Of a stretch of DNA of 54,237 nt, positions 43,843 to 52,108 are shown one piece after another (the stretch's first letter is position 1; every line of letters starts with the position of its first letter). The notes below the pieces were generated by a model. The model worked only from the letters and a program-made list of their open reading frames with translations, did no database searches and was not told the DNA's origin. This stretch comes from Acidobacteriota bacterium (GTDB taxonomy: Bacteria > Acidobacteriota > Blastocatellia > Pyrinomonadales > Pyrinomonadaceae): NCBI GenBank assembly GCA_018269075.1, contig JAFDVJ010000027.1:1-54237 (forward strand), in the 5' to 3' direction. The translations under genes and the position numbers were made by a program.

Positions 43843-43967
43843 TTTGTTAGTAGTGTGTAACACCGTCGGGATATTTGTCAAGCGCCGGTAATTTACTTTT
43901 CGGCTTATATTTTGTATATTATTAACACGATTTTCGGCTTTCGGGGCGAAAAAATAAAAAATAAAAC

Positions 43968-43997
43968 TTGCATATAATTGGTTAAACCAATTAAAAT
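43968..43997 (+). promoter_or_regulatory. Promoter of the NagB-like/UxaA operon with operator in the spacer
   Basis: A -35 box TTGCAT (43968-43973) and -10 box TAAAAT (43992-43997) are 18 bp apart. AATTGGTTAAACCAATT (43976-43992), an odd-length perfect palindrome, fills the spacer. This is the same arrangement as at 6697-6725 with a different centre. The predicted start near 44004 leaves only about 8 bases before the ATG at 44012, so the message would be nearly leaderless. Confidence 0.78.
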
Positions 43998-44011
43998 ATA
44001 TCTTTATAAAA

Positions 44012-44944
44012 ATGTCGGTTCAGAAAACAGCAGAAAAAAACATCGGCCGCCGCCTTGCCGGAAACAACGTCTGGCTCGGCGATCCGGCCGCGCGCGTGCC
44101 CGTGCCGGCGGCGGCGAAGCCTTTCGAATACAAGGTTTTGCCCGACGAAGAAGCGGTCGGCCGGGCAATGCTGGCCGAGTTAATCGGTTATTCGGAGAAA
44201 AAGACGGGCGACATCGTGATCGTCCTGCTCGGCGGCCGCGGCGCGCAGGCGATGTATAAGCTGATCGCGGAAAAGGCTTTGGGGACGGAGCTCGACGAGC
44301 TGCTCGGCCGACTCCACGTCTTTACGCAGGACGCGCTCGCGCCGATGCGGATGGACAACGGCCTGAGCTTCGTCCGCGATTTCGAACGGCTGCTCGGCGA
44401 CGCTTTTTTCGCCAAGATCAAGAGCTTTACGCCGATGAACACGGAAAGCGGCGACGTCGAAGCGGAGCTCGGCGCGTATCTCGACCGGCTCGCCGCTTTG
44501 GGCGGCATCGACATCTTTTTTCTCGGTTTCGGCCCCGAGGCGGAAGCCGCGTCGCATCTCTGCTACATCAAGCCGAATTCGGGCGCGCGGGCCGGCGACG
44601 TCGCCGGCGTGATCCCGATCTCGGCGAGCATTCTCGAACATCACATCAACAAATTCAAGGTCGGCGGCAGCCGCGTTTCGCCCGCGGACGAAGCCGAATG
44701 CCGCCGCGCGACGAGCATTCTGACGCTCGGGCCGGCGGCGATCCTCGGCGCGAAAAAGATCGTCCAGTCGATCGTCGACGCCGCGACCGCGCCGGGCAAG
44801 ATCCCGAGCTTCAAACGCTTTCTCGAAACCGAACTGGCGGCCGGCGAAGCCGAACTCGCCGCCCAGTGCGACGAAAATCCCGGACTCTGGATCCGGCTGC
44901 ACGACGACGTCAAATCGTTCGTCCTGCCCGATCTGCTGTCCTGA
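44012..44944 (+). CDS. NagB/6-phosphogluconolactonase-family sugar isomerase-like protein
   Basis: A 310-residue member of the NagB/RpiA-type fold. It shows the family's loop and core (IVIVLLGGRGAQAMYKLI; LHVFTQDALAP; IDIFFLGFGPEAEAASHLCY; SILTLGPAAILGAKKIV). The N-terminal 35 residues are extra. True glucosamine-6-phosphate deaminases have GGGxxP and GxDGH motifs. Here the matching places read GGRGA and GFGPEA, so the substrate is probably different. It is the first gene of an operon with UxaA, behind a uronate-type operator. A role as an aldose-ketose isomerase for uronates, in place of UxaC, is a reasonable hypothesis; a lactonase role is an alternative. Confidence 0.75.
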   Translation: MSVQKTAEKNIGRRLAGNNVWLGDPAARVPVPAAAKPFEYKVLPDEEAVGRAMLAELIGYSEKKTGDIVIVLLGGRGAQAMYKLIAEKALGTELDELLGRLHVFTQDALAPMRMDNGLSFVRDFERLLGDAFFAKIKSFTPMNTESGDVEAELGAYLDRLAALGGIDIFFLGFGPEAEAASHLCYIKPNSGARAGDVAGVIPISASILEHHINKFKVGGSRVSPADEAECRRATSILTLGPAAILGAKKIVQSIVDAATAPGKIPSFKRFLETELAAGEAELAAQCDENPGLWIRLHDDVKSFVLPDLLS

Positions 44945-44973
44945 AACGGTAAGGATCCGGTTATTCGGCCGAC

Positions 44974-45005
44974 AATCCGAAATCCGCAATCCGAAATCCG
45001 AAATC
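44974..45005. repeat. GAAATCC heptamer array before the UxaA gene
   Basis: Four to five AATCCGA/AATCCGC units end six bases before the ATG at 45011. No Shine-Dalgarno sequence is present, so the array occupies the ribosome-landing region. Confidence 0.85.
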
Positions 45006-45010
45006 GAACT

Positions 45011-46585
45011 ATGTTAGACACTTACACACAACCGGCCGTCCCGATCAGCGATTACGCGATCATCGTCAACGACGCCGACAACGTCGCCGTCGTCAAGAAC
45101 GAAACGTCGGAAAATCTCGCGCTCGCGCTGCCCGGCCGCGGAACGGTCGTTCTGAAACAGTCCGTCCCGCCCGGCCACCGCTTCGCGACCCGCGACATCC
45201 CGGCCGGCGAATTCGTCCGTCAGTACGGGCAGCCGATCGGCACGAGCCTCGGCATCGACAGGGGCGAATGGGTGACGCACGACAATATGTCGAACGACGT
45301 GCCGGTCGTCCGCGATCTGCCGGAGGACCTGCACACCGCGCCGCCGGATTATTTTCCGAAGGACGAGACGGGCACGTTTCTCGGCTTTCGCCGGCCCGAC
45401 GGCCGCGTCGGCACGCGCAACTTCGTGCTGATCGTGCCGACCTCGATGTGCGCGAGCCACGAGGCGTCGCAGATCTCGATGATGGCGGAATTTCTCCATT
45501 ACAAGCGCGAGCGCTTTCCGAACGTCGACGGCGTCGTCGCGATCCCGCACAACAAGGGCTGCGGCTGCCAGGACGGCTCGACGCTCGACGTGATGATGCG
45601 GACGCTCTCGAACTACGCCGATCACCCGAACGTCGGCGGCGTCGTCCTGATCGATCTCGGCTGCGAGAAAACGAATCTCGCCTACGTCGAAAAATATCTG
45701 ACCAAACGCGACAAGCCGATCGACAAGCCGTTTTACAAGATCGGCATCCAGGAAACGGGCGGAACCGAGGCGGCGATCGAGCTCGGCCTGAAATACGTCG
45801 CGGAGATGCTGCCCGAGGTCAACCGCGCGACGCGCGAGGAGTTTCCGCTGAGCGAGCTCGTCCTCGGCGTCAAATGCGGCGGCTCGGACGGTTTTTCGGG
45901 CATCTCGGCGAATCCGGCGCTCGGCTACGCGTCGGACCTGCTGATCCGCTCGGGCGGCACCGTGCTGATCACCGAAGTGCCGGAATTCTGCGGCGCGGAG
46001 CATATTCTGGCGAACCGCGCGAAGGACTACGCGACCGGCCGGAAGATCTACGCGATGATCGACTGGTACAAGGATTACGCGTCGCGGTTCGGCGCGGTGC
46101 TCAACAACAACCCGAGCGCCGGCAACATCGCGGGCGGGCTGCTGAACATCACGATCAAATCCTTGGGCGCGATCGCCAAGGCCGGGACGACGCGCGTCGA
46201 GGACTGCGTCGAGTATGCCGAACGCCCGCGCGTCCGGGGCTTGAATCTGATGCAGGGGCCGGGCTACGATCAGGAATCGACGCCCGGGCTCGTCGCCGCC
46301 GGCGCGACGGCCGTGATCTTTACGACCGGCCGCGGGACGACGATCGGCAACGCGATCGCGCCGGTCATCAAGCTCGCCTCTAACAACGCCGTTTTCGAGC
46401 GGATGAACCGCGATCTCGACGTCTCGGCCGGCAACATCATCGAGGGCACCGAAAGCATCCCGCAGGTCGGGACGCGGCTTTTCGAGCATCTGCGGCGCGT
46501 CGCGAGCGGCGAGCTGCCGGCGAAGGCCGAGATCAACAAACATCGTGAGTTTCAATTTTGGGCAGAACAAACGGTTTCGTTGTAA
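45011..46585 (+). CDS. uxaA: Altronate dehydratase (UxaA/GarD family)
   Basis: A 524-residue cytoplasmic dehydratase that turns D-altronate into 2-keto-3-deoxygluconate. An N-terminal SAF domain (about 15-95) joins the main UxaA domain (about 125-515), with IPHNKGCGCQDG, DLGCEKTN, LGVKCGGSDGFSG and GRGTTIGNAIAPVIK. The cysteines of the GCGC and DLGCE segments are expected to bind the catalytic metal. Galactarate dehydratase GarD shares these motifs, but the neighbours (transporter, KdgK, Eda) favour altronate. It lies 66 bp after the NagB-like gene, with a heptamer array in between, and is followed within 25 bp by the ROK gene. Confidence 0.92.
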   Translation: MLDTYTQPAVPISDYAIIVNDADNVAVVKNETSENLALALPGRGTVVLKQSVPPGHRFATRDIPAGEFVRQYGQPIGTSLGIDRGEWVTHDNMSNDVPVVRDLPEDLHTAPPDYFPKDETGTFLGFRRPDGRVGTRNFVLIVPTSMCASHEASQISMMAEFLHYKRERFPNVDGVVAIPHNKGCGCQDGSTLDVMMRTLSNYADHPNVGGVVLIDLGCEKTNLAYVEKYLTKRDKPIDKPFYKIGIQETGGTEAAIELGLKYVAEMLPEVNRATREEFPLSELVLGVKCGGSDGFSGISANPALGYASDLLIRSGGTVLITEVPEFCGAEHILANRAKDYATGRKIYAMIDWYKDYASRFGAVLNNNPSAGNIAGGLLNITIKSLGAIAKAGTTRVEDCVEYAERPRVRGLNLMQGPGYDQESTPGLVAAGATAVIFTTGRGTTIGNAIAPVIKLASNNAVFERMNRDLDVSAGNIIEGTESIPQVGTRLFEHLRRVASGELPAKAEINKHREFQFWAEQTVSL

Positions 46586-46607
46586 AATTGAGCGTTGACT
46601 CGATTTT

Positions 46608-47825
46608 ATGAATGAAACGACCGTTTTTCAGAACGATTTGATTAATACCACGGCCGGAGTGCCGAACATTGCCAAAAAGGGAAGTCTGCTGCTGCGCCTG
46701 ATCCGCGCGGCCCAGCCGATCACGCGCACGGAAATCGCGCAGCGGCTGGAAATCGACAAGAGCACGGTGACCGAGAACGTCAAGCCGCTGATCGGCGCGG
46801 GAATTCTGCGCGAGGAAACGCTCGAAGTCTCGGGTCAGGGCCGCAAGCCGCGCGTCCTCTCGTTCGTCGACGACAACGATTATTTCATCGGCGTCAATCT
46901 CGGCGTCCGGACGTCGCAGGTCGGGATGACGACGCTCAAGGGCGAGATTTCCGAATCGGACGATTTCACGACGCCCGCCGATCCCGCGGCGGCGCTCGAA
47001 ATGGCGCGCCGCCGGATCGACGAGCTGATCGAGGACAATCCCGGCAAAATCTGCCGCGTGATCGGCGTCAGCGTGCCGGGCCTGTCGGACGTCGCGCGGC
47101 GCCGTCTGATCTACGCGCCGAATCTCGACTGGCGCGACGTCGACGTCGCAGCGGCGCTCCGGCCGAACGAAAACGTCCGGGTCGTCGTCGAAAACGACGC
47201 GACCGCCGCCGCGATGTACGAGGCGCGTCTGAAAATCCGCGAATCGAGCGACGGCCTGATGACGAACTTCGTGCTCGTCCGTTCGGGCACCGGCATCGGC
47301 GTCGGGCTCGTCATCGGCAGCGAGGTCTATCGCGGCTCGGGAATGGGCCGCGGCATCGCCGGCGAATTCGGGCATATGACGATCGTCGCGGGCGGCAAGT
47401 CGTGCGTCTGCGGAAATCGCGGCTGCTGGGAGCGCTATGCGTCGGCGGCGTCGGCCGCGACGCTTTACTTGGGCGACCGGCCGCTGCGCCCGACCGAGAG
47501 CCTGCCGCGGTTCGTCGAGATCGTTTCGAAGGCCGAAAACGGCGAGATCCGCGCGCAGCGGACTTTGGAGAAGATCGGCGATTTTCTCGGGATCGGGATC
47601 GCCAACGTGATTATGGGCGTCGGCATCCCGCGCGTCATCATCAGCGGCCGGCTGGTTTACGGCTGGCGCTTTATCGAAAAGCCGGTCCGCGAAGCGATCG
47701 AGCGGAGCATCATCGGCAAAACCGAGGGCTGGTCGGTCGAGGCCGGCGAACCGCAGGGCGCGGCGATCGGCGGCGCGCTCGAAGTCGCCGTCGAGGAATA
47801 TCTGACGCATGGGCTGAACATTTAA
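46608..47825 (+). CDS. ROK-family transcriptional regulator (NagC-like)
   Basis: A 405-residue sugar-responsive repressor. The N-terminal winged helix (about 25-85, ITRTEIAQRLEIDKSTVTEN) binds DNA. The ROK domain (about 95-400) has the zinc motif GEFGHMTI...CVCGNRGCWE near residues 255-273. The kinase-type phosphate loop is degenerate, as in regulators such as NagC and Mlc. It lies inside the uronate operon, 22 bp after UxaA, giving the locus a second regulator besides the GntR protein. Its operator was not identified. Confidence 0.88.
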   Translation: MNETTVFQNDLINTTAGVPNIAKKGSLLLRLIRAAQPITRTEIAQRLEIDKSTVTENVKPLIGAGILREETLEVSGQGRKPRVLSFVDDNDYFIGVNLGVRTSQVGMTTLKGEISESDDFTTPADPAAALEMARRRIDELIEDNPGKICRVIGVSVPGLSDVARRRLIYAPNLDWRDVDVAAALRPNENVRVVVENDATAAAMYEARLKIRESSDGLMTNFVLVRSGTGIGVGLVIGSEVYRGSGMGRGIAGEFGHMTIVAGGKSCVCGNRGCWERYASAASAATLYLGDRPLRPTESLPRFVEIVSKAENGEIRAQRTLEKIGDFLGIGIANVIMGVGIPRVIISGRLVYGWRFIEKPVREAIERSIIGKTEGWSVEAGEPQGAAIGGALEVAVEEYLTHGLNI

Positions 47826-48039
47826 AGTTGAAAAGTGAAAAAGTTGAAAAGTGAAAAAGTGAAAAAGTGAAAAAGTGAAAAAGTGAAAAAGTGAAAAAGT
47901 GAAAAAGTAAAGTGAAAAAGTGAAAAAGTGAAAAAGTGAAAAAGCTGAGTTTCATCATTCGGGCGCAAACTTTTCCACTTTTCCACTTTTCCACTTTTCC
48001 ACTTTTTCACTTTAAGAAACTTTTTCACTTTAAGAAAGA
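47826..48039. repeat. Long GTGAAAAA tandem array with inverted partner
   Basis: About twelve units of an 8-bp repeat (GTGAAAAA with GTTGAAAA variants) run from 47827 to about 47945. An inverted set (TTTTCCAC, TTTTTCAC) runs from about 47970 to 48033. The two sets could form a hairpin of more than 60 bp between the ROK and KduI-like genes, ending about 6 bases before the next ATG. AT-rich against a GC-rich background. Confidence 0.9.
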
Positions 48040-48041
48040 TT

Positions 48042-48878
48042 ATGAAAGAACAGGCAGCATTGGAAAATATCAGCCGCGAGACCTGTGTCGTTCGCGGGAC
48101 GCATCTGGAAAAGGGGCGAAATATCAGCGTGACGCCGAAAAATACGGCGACGCGGCATCTTCATTACGGGCGCGTGCGGCTCGCCGCCGGCGATGCGCCG
48201 TTCGTGTTCGAGACCGGCACGCACGAAACGGGCTTTATCTGTCTGAACGGCGCGGCGGCGATTTCCGCCGGCGGAGAGAATTTTTCGCTCGCACGCTACG
48301 ACGCGCTCTACGTGCCGCGCGATTCCAGCGTCGAGATCACGCCGGGCGCGGCGGGCTGCGATCTCGCCGAGATCTCGGCGGCGGTCGAAAACCGCTACCC
48401 GCTGCAGTTCGTCTCGTTCGAGGAGATTCGCCGGGACCCGGCGCTCCATTTTATCGCCGGCAAACCGCCGACCGAGCGCGATCTCAATATTCTGCTGGGC
48501 AAAAACATCACCGCCGGCCGGATTATGGCGGGCGTCACGTTCTCGTCCGACGGCAACTGGACCTCGTTCCCGCCGCACGAGCACGCCGAGATGCTCGAAG
48601 AGGCGTATCTCTACATCGATATGCCCGCGCCGCAGTGGGGAATCCAGATGGTTTACACGAACCCGCGCGATCCGGAGCTGATCGAGGTCGTCCGCGAGGG
48701 CGACGTCGTCGTGATGCCGAAGGGCTTTCACCCGAACGTCGCCGCGCCCGGCAGCTCGATCAATTTTCTCTGGATGATGGCGGCCAACACCGAGGTCGAA
48801 GACCGCCAGTTCGGCGTCGTCAACGTCCAGCCCGAATACGCCGCCGGCGGCTCGGGCCTCGAAGCATCGCGGAAATGA
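48042..48878 (+). CDS. KduI/IolB-family uronate isomerase-like protein
   Basis: A 278-residue bicupin likely to isomerise 5-keto-4-deoxyuronate to 2,5-diketo-3-deoxygluconate, the step before KduD. The second cupin keeps probable metal ligands: His179 and His181 in PPHEHAEML, Glu186, and His230 in GFHPNV. The sequence is closer in pattern to IolB (5-deoxyglucuronate isomerase) than to classical KduI, so the name is by context: KduD, KdgK and Eda lie downstream and a GH105 that makes the precursor lies in the same window. No ribosome site; the start is just after the GTGAAAAA hairpin. Confidence 0.8.
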   Translation: MKEQAALENISRETCVVRGTHLEKGRNISVTPKNTATRHLHYGRVRLAAGDAPFVFETGTHETGFICLNGAAAISAGGENFSLARYDALYVPRDSSVEITPGAAGCDLAEISAAVENRYPLQFVSFEEIRRDPALHFIAGKPPTERDLNILLGKNITAGRIMAGVTFSSDGNWTSFPPHEHAEMLEEAYLYIDMPAPQWGIQMVYTNPRDPELIEVVREGDVVVMPKGFHPNVAAPGSSINFLWMMAANTEVEDRQFGVVNVQPEYAAGGSGLEASRK

Positions 48879-49059
48879 GTTTGGGAAGTTTAGGAAGTTC
48901 GGGAAGGAAACGTACAACAGGCTGTTAGCCTGTTGACAGGCGACAGCCTGTAGCAACGCTTCATACCCGCGCCGCGTCGCGACCGAGCTAACGGTCCGTC
49001 GGACATTCAAGAGAAGTTCGGGGAAAGGACAACTTACTTCCCAAACTTCCCAAACTTCC
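48878..49059. repeat. Inverted 9-bp repeat arrays enclosing a palindromic core
   Basis: GGAAGTTTA/GGAAGTTCG units (48878-48906) face CTTCCCAAA units (49037-49059). Inside at 48915-48957 are small palindromes of the type CAACAGGC-GCCTGTTG and ACAGGCGACAGCCTGT, similar to those at 54171-54215. Confidence 0.8.
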
Positions 49060-49074
49060 AAAACTTTAAAAGCT

Positions 49075-51162
49075 ATGGCTGAATTTCATTATCGGAGCTG
49101 CAATCTGTGCGAGGCGATCTGCGGGCTCGAAATAACGCACGAGAACGGGCGCGTCCGGTCGATCAGGGGCGACCGGCGCGATCCTTTTTCGCGCGGCCAT
49201 ATCTGTCCGAAAGCGTTGGCGCTCAAGGAAATTTACGAGGACGAAAACCGGCTCCGGCGGCCGCTCAGAAGAACCGGCGACGGATGGCGCGAGATCTCGT
49301 GGGACGAGGCCTTCGACGAGACGGTCGCGCGGCTCCGCGAGATTCAGGCGCGCGACGGGCGCGGCGCGGTCGCGGTCTATCAGGGCAACCCGTCGGTCCA
49401 TAATTTCGGGACGCTTTTGTCGAGCGGCGAGCTCCTGAAGGCGCTGCAGACGCCGAACAATTTTTCGGCGACCTCGGTCGATCAGCTCCCGCATCATTTC
49501 GCGGCGTGGGCGATGTTCGGCCACCCGCTGCTGATTCCGGTGCCGGACATCGACCGGACAAATTTTTTTCTGATCCTCGGCGCGAACCCGCTCGCTTCGA
49601 ACGGCAGCCTGATGACCGCGCCCGACATCGTGAACCGTCTGGAGGCGATCAAGCGGCGCGGCGGCCGGATCGTCCTGCTCGACCCGCGCCGGACGGAAAC
49701 GGCGCGCGCCGCCACGGAACATCATTTCATCGACCCGTCGTCGGACGCGTTCTTTCTGCTTGCCGTCGTCCACACGCTCTTTGCCGAAAATCTCGTCGAT
49801 TTGGACCGCCTCGCCGGTTTCACCGACGGCGTCGAAATTTTGCGCGAAATTTCGAAAGCCTACACGCCCGCAGCGGCGGAACCGCTGACCGGCGTCCCGG
49901 CGGCCGTGATCCGGCGGATCGCGGTCGAATTCGGGCGCGCCGAACGGGCCGTCTGCTACGGCCGGATGGGGCTTTCGACCCAGAAATTCGGCGGGCTCTG
50001 TCAATGGCTCGTCAACGCGATCAACGTCCTGACGGGCAATCTCGACCGCGCCGGCGGCGCGATGTTCACGACGCCGGCCTACGACATTCTGGCCGCGACG
50101 AAAGGCGGCGCGATTTACGACCGCTGGCGCTCGCGCGTGCGCGGGCTGCCGGAATTTATGGGCGAGCTCCCCGTTGCCGCGCTCGCCGACGAGATTTTGA
50201 CCGAAGGCGCCGGGCAGGTCCGCGCGCTCGTCACGAGCTGCGGCAATCCGGTGCTCTCGACGCCCGGCGGCGCGCGGCTCGAACGGGCGCTCGAAAAGCT
50301 CGAATTTATGGTCGCGATCGATATCTACGTCAACGAGACGACGCGCCACGCCGACATCATCCTGCCGCCCGCGACCGGCCTCGAGGTTTCGCATTACGAC
50401 GTCATCTTCAACCTGCTCGCGATCCGCAACACGGCCAAATATTCGCCCGCGCTGTTCCCGGCGGCGGACGGCGCGAGGTATGACTGGGAGATTCTGCAGA
50501 CGCTCGCGCGGCGGCTGACGGGAAAAGAAGAAATGGGGCCGGTCGCGCCCGAAGCACGCCTCGATTTCGGTCTCAAATTCGGCAAATACGGGCTTTCGCT
50601 CGACAAGGTCCGGGCCGCGCCGCACGGCCTCGATCTCGGCGCGCTCGAACCGTCGCTGCCGGAGCGGCTTTTTACCGCTGATAAACGGATCGCGCTCGCG
50701 CCGGAAATCATCGTGGGCGATCTCGGCCGGCTCGCCGCCGAACTCAAAAAGACGACCGCGCCGGCGGACGAATTTCCGTTCGCGCTGATCGGCCGCCGGC
50801 ATCTGCGCGACTGCAATTCGTGGCTTCACAACGCGGAAGTTTTGATGAAGGGGAAAAATCGCTGCACGGTGCTCGTCAGCACGACGGACGCCGAAAAATT
50901 GAATCTGCGGGACAAACAACTGGTCCGCGTCGCGTCGCGGACGGGCGCGATCGAGCTGCCGGCCGAGATCACCGACCGGATCGCGCCGGGCGTCGTCTCG
51001 ATCCCGCACGGCTACGGTCACGCCCGCGCCGGCGTCCGGCTCGCGACCGCCGCGCGCCGCGCCGGCGTCTCGGTCAACGATCTGACCGACCCGGAAACGC
51101 TCGACGAGCTGACCGGCAACGCCGCCTTCAGCAGCGTCAGAGTGAGCGTCAAAGCCGTTTGA
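49075..51162 (+). CDS. Molybdopterin-dependent oxidoreductase (formate-dehydrogenase-like family)
   Basis: A 695-residue Mo/W-bisPGD enzyme. The N-terminus binds a 4Fe-4S cluster (CNLCEAIC at 9-16 and CPK near residue 44). Two molybdopterin-binding domains follow, and a C-terminal dinucleotide-binding beta-barrel (about 565-690; RHLRDCNSWLHNAE, IPHGYGHARAG). Where formate dehydrogenases carry Sec or Cys, the aligned region reads SVDQLPHH, so the metal ligand may differ. There is no Tat signal, so it is cytoplasmic. It lies between the KduI-like and KduD genes, an unusual neighbour; an oxidation linked to uronate use, or detoxification, is speculative. Confidence 0.87.
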   Translation: MAEFHYRSCNLCEAICGLEITHENGRVRSIRGDRRDPFSRGHICPKALALKEIYEDENRLRRPLRRTGDGWREISWDEAFDETVARLREIQARDGRGAVAVYQGNPSVHNFGTLLSSGELLKALQTPNNFSATSVDQLPHHFAAWAMFGHPLLIPVPDIDRTNFFLILGANPLASNGSLMTAPDIVNRLEAIKRRGGRIVLLDPRRTETARAATEHHFIDPSSDAFFLLAVVHTLFAENLVDLDRLAGFTDGVEILREISKAYTPAAAEPLTGVPAAVIRRIAVEFGRAERAVCYGRMGLSTQKFGGLCQWLVNAINVLTGNLDRAGGAMFTTPAYDILAATKGGAIYDRWRSRVRGLPEFMGELPVAALADEILTEGAGQVRALVTSCGNPVLSTPGGARLERALEKLEFMVAIDIYVNETTRHADIILPPATGLEVSHYDVIFNLLAIRNTAKYSPALFPAADGARYDWEILQTLARRLTGKEEMGPVAPEARLDFGLKFGKYGLSLDKVRAAPHGLDLGALEPSLPERLFTADKRIALAPEIIVGDLGRLAAELKKTTAPADEFPFALIGRRHLRDCNSWLHNAEVLMKGKNRCTVLVSTTDAEKLNLRDKQLVRVASRTGAIELPAEITDRIAPGVVSIPHGYGHARAGVRLATAARRAGVSVNDLTDPETLDELTGNAAFSSVRVSVKAV

Positions 51163-51295
51163 TTTCGGATTTCGGATTTCGGATTTGGGATGTCAGATGT
51201 CGGATATCGAATGTCGGATGTCGGATTTGTTTAAGGTGCAAAGAAAAAATTCCACCTGAGACCAATCCGAAATCCGAAATCCGAAATCCGAAATA
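51162..51295. repeat. Inverted GGATTTC / GAAATCC heptamer pair with GGATGTC units
   Basis: GGATTTC units (51162-51187), then GGATGTC-type units (51187-51228), then inverted GAAATCC units (51264-51295). The outer arrays are complementary and close a hairpin ending about 5 bases before the KduD start. Confidence 0.88.
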
Positions 51296-51300
51296 AAATT

Positions 51301-52065
51301 ATGTTACTTGATAAATTCAAACTTGATGGAAAGAAGGCGCTCGTGACGGGCGCTTCGGTGGGGCTCGGGCAGGCGATGGCGCTCGCGCTCGCGGAGGCCG
51401 GCGCGGACGTCGCCGCGCATTGTATGTTCGACGGCGAGGCGGCCGAAACCTGCGCGCGGATCGAGAGTCTCGGCCGCCAAACGATGTCGGTCGCCGGCGA
51501 TATGTCGGACCGGGACGCGCCGCGGCGGATCGCCGACGAGGTCTTCGAAAAATTCGGCGGGATCGACATTCTGGTCAACAACGCCGGGATGATCCGGCGC
51601 GCGCCGGCGGTCGATTTCTCCGAGGAGGACTGGTCGACGGTGATCGAAGTCAACCTTTCGAGCATTTTCCGGCTCTCGCAGGCGGTCGGCCGCCGGATGG
51701 TCGAACAGGGCGGCGGCAAGATCGTCAACATCGCGTCGCTCCTCTCGTTTCAGGGCGGCATCACGGTTCCGGCCTACACGGCCTCGAAATCCGGCGTCGC
51801 CGGTCTGACCAAAGCGTTCGCCAACGAATGGGCGAAATACAACGTCAACGTCAACGCGATCGCGCCGGGTTATATGGCGACCGCCAACACGGCCGCGCTG
51901 CGCGCCGACGAGACGCGCAACCGGCAGATCCTCGAACGGATTCCGGCCGGCCGCTGGGGCACGCCCGACGATCTCGCCGGCGCGGTCGTCTTTTTGAGCT
52001 CGGCGGCGAGCGATTATCTGCAGGGCCATATCCTCGTCGTCGACGGCGGCTGGATGGCGCGGTAG
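51301..52065 (+). CDS. kduD: 2-dehydro-3-deoxy-D-gluconate 5-dehydrogenase
   Basis: A 254-residue NAD-dependent short-chain dehydrogenase that reduces 2,5-diketo-3-deoxygluconate to 2-keto-3-deoxygluconate. Seen: TGASVGLGQ (16-24), NNAG, catalytic Ser (NIASLLS), YTASK, and the highly typical KduD stretches NVNVNAIAPGYMATANTAAL and RIPAGRWGTPDDLAGAVVFL, ending VDGGWMAR. It lies in order with KdgK and Eda. The start abuts a heptamer hairpin without a ribosome site. Confidence 0.94.
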   Translation: MLLDKFKLDGKKALVTGASVGLGQAMALALAEAGADVAAHCMFDGEAAETCARIESLGRQTMSVAGDMSDRDAPRRIADEVFEKFGGIDILVNNAGMIRRAPAVDFSEEDWSTVIEVNLSSIFRLSQAVGRRMVEQGGGKIVNIASLLSFQGGITVPAYTASKSGVAGLTKAFANEWAKYNVNVNAIAPGYMATANTAALRADETRNRQILERIPAGRWGTPDDLAGAVVFLSSAASDYLQGHILVVDGGWMAR

Positions 52066-52067
52066 GC

Positions 52068-52107
52068 AAATTAAAAATTAAAAATTAGAAATTAAAAATT
52101 ACAAAAT
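52068..52107. repeat. AAATTAAAAATT tandem repeat before the KdgK gene
   Basis: Three to four AT-only units (AAATTAAAA type) fill the whole 43-bp gap between KduD and KdgK and end at the start codon. No ribosome site is seen. Confidence 0.8.
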
Positions 52108-52108
52108 T

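Noticed and set aside
47826..48039. Possible CRISPR or origin iterons
   Set aside because: Simple 8-bp tandem units with an inverted partner; no spacers, DnaA boxes or replication genes.
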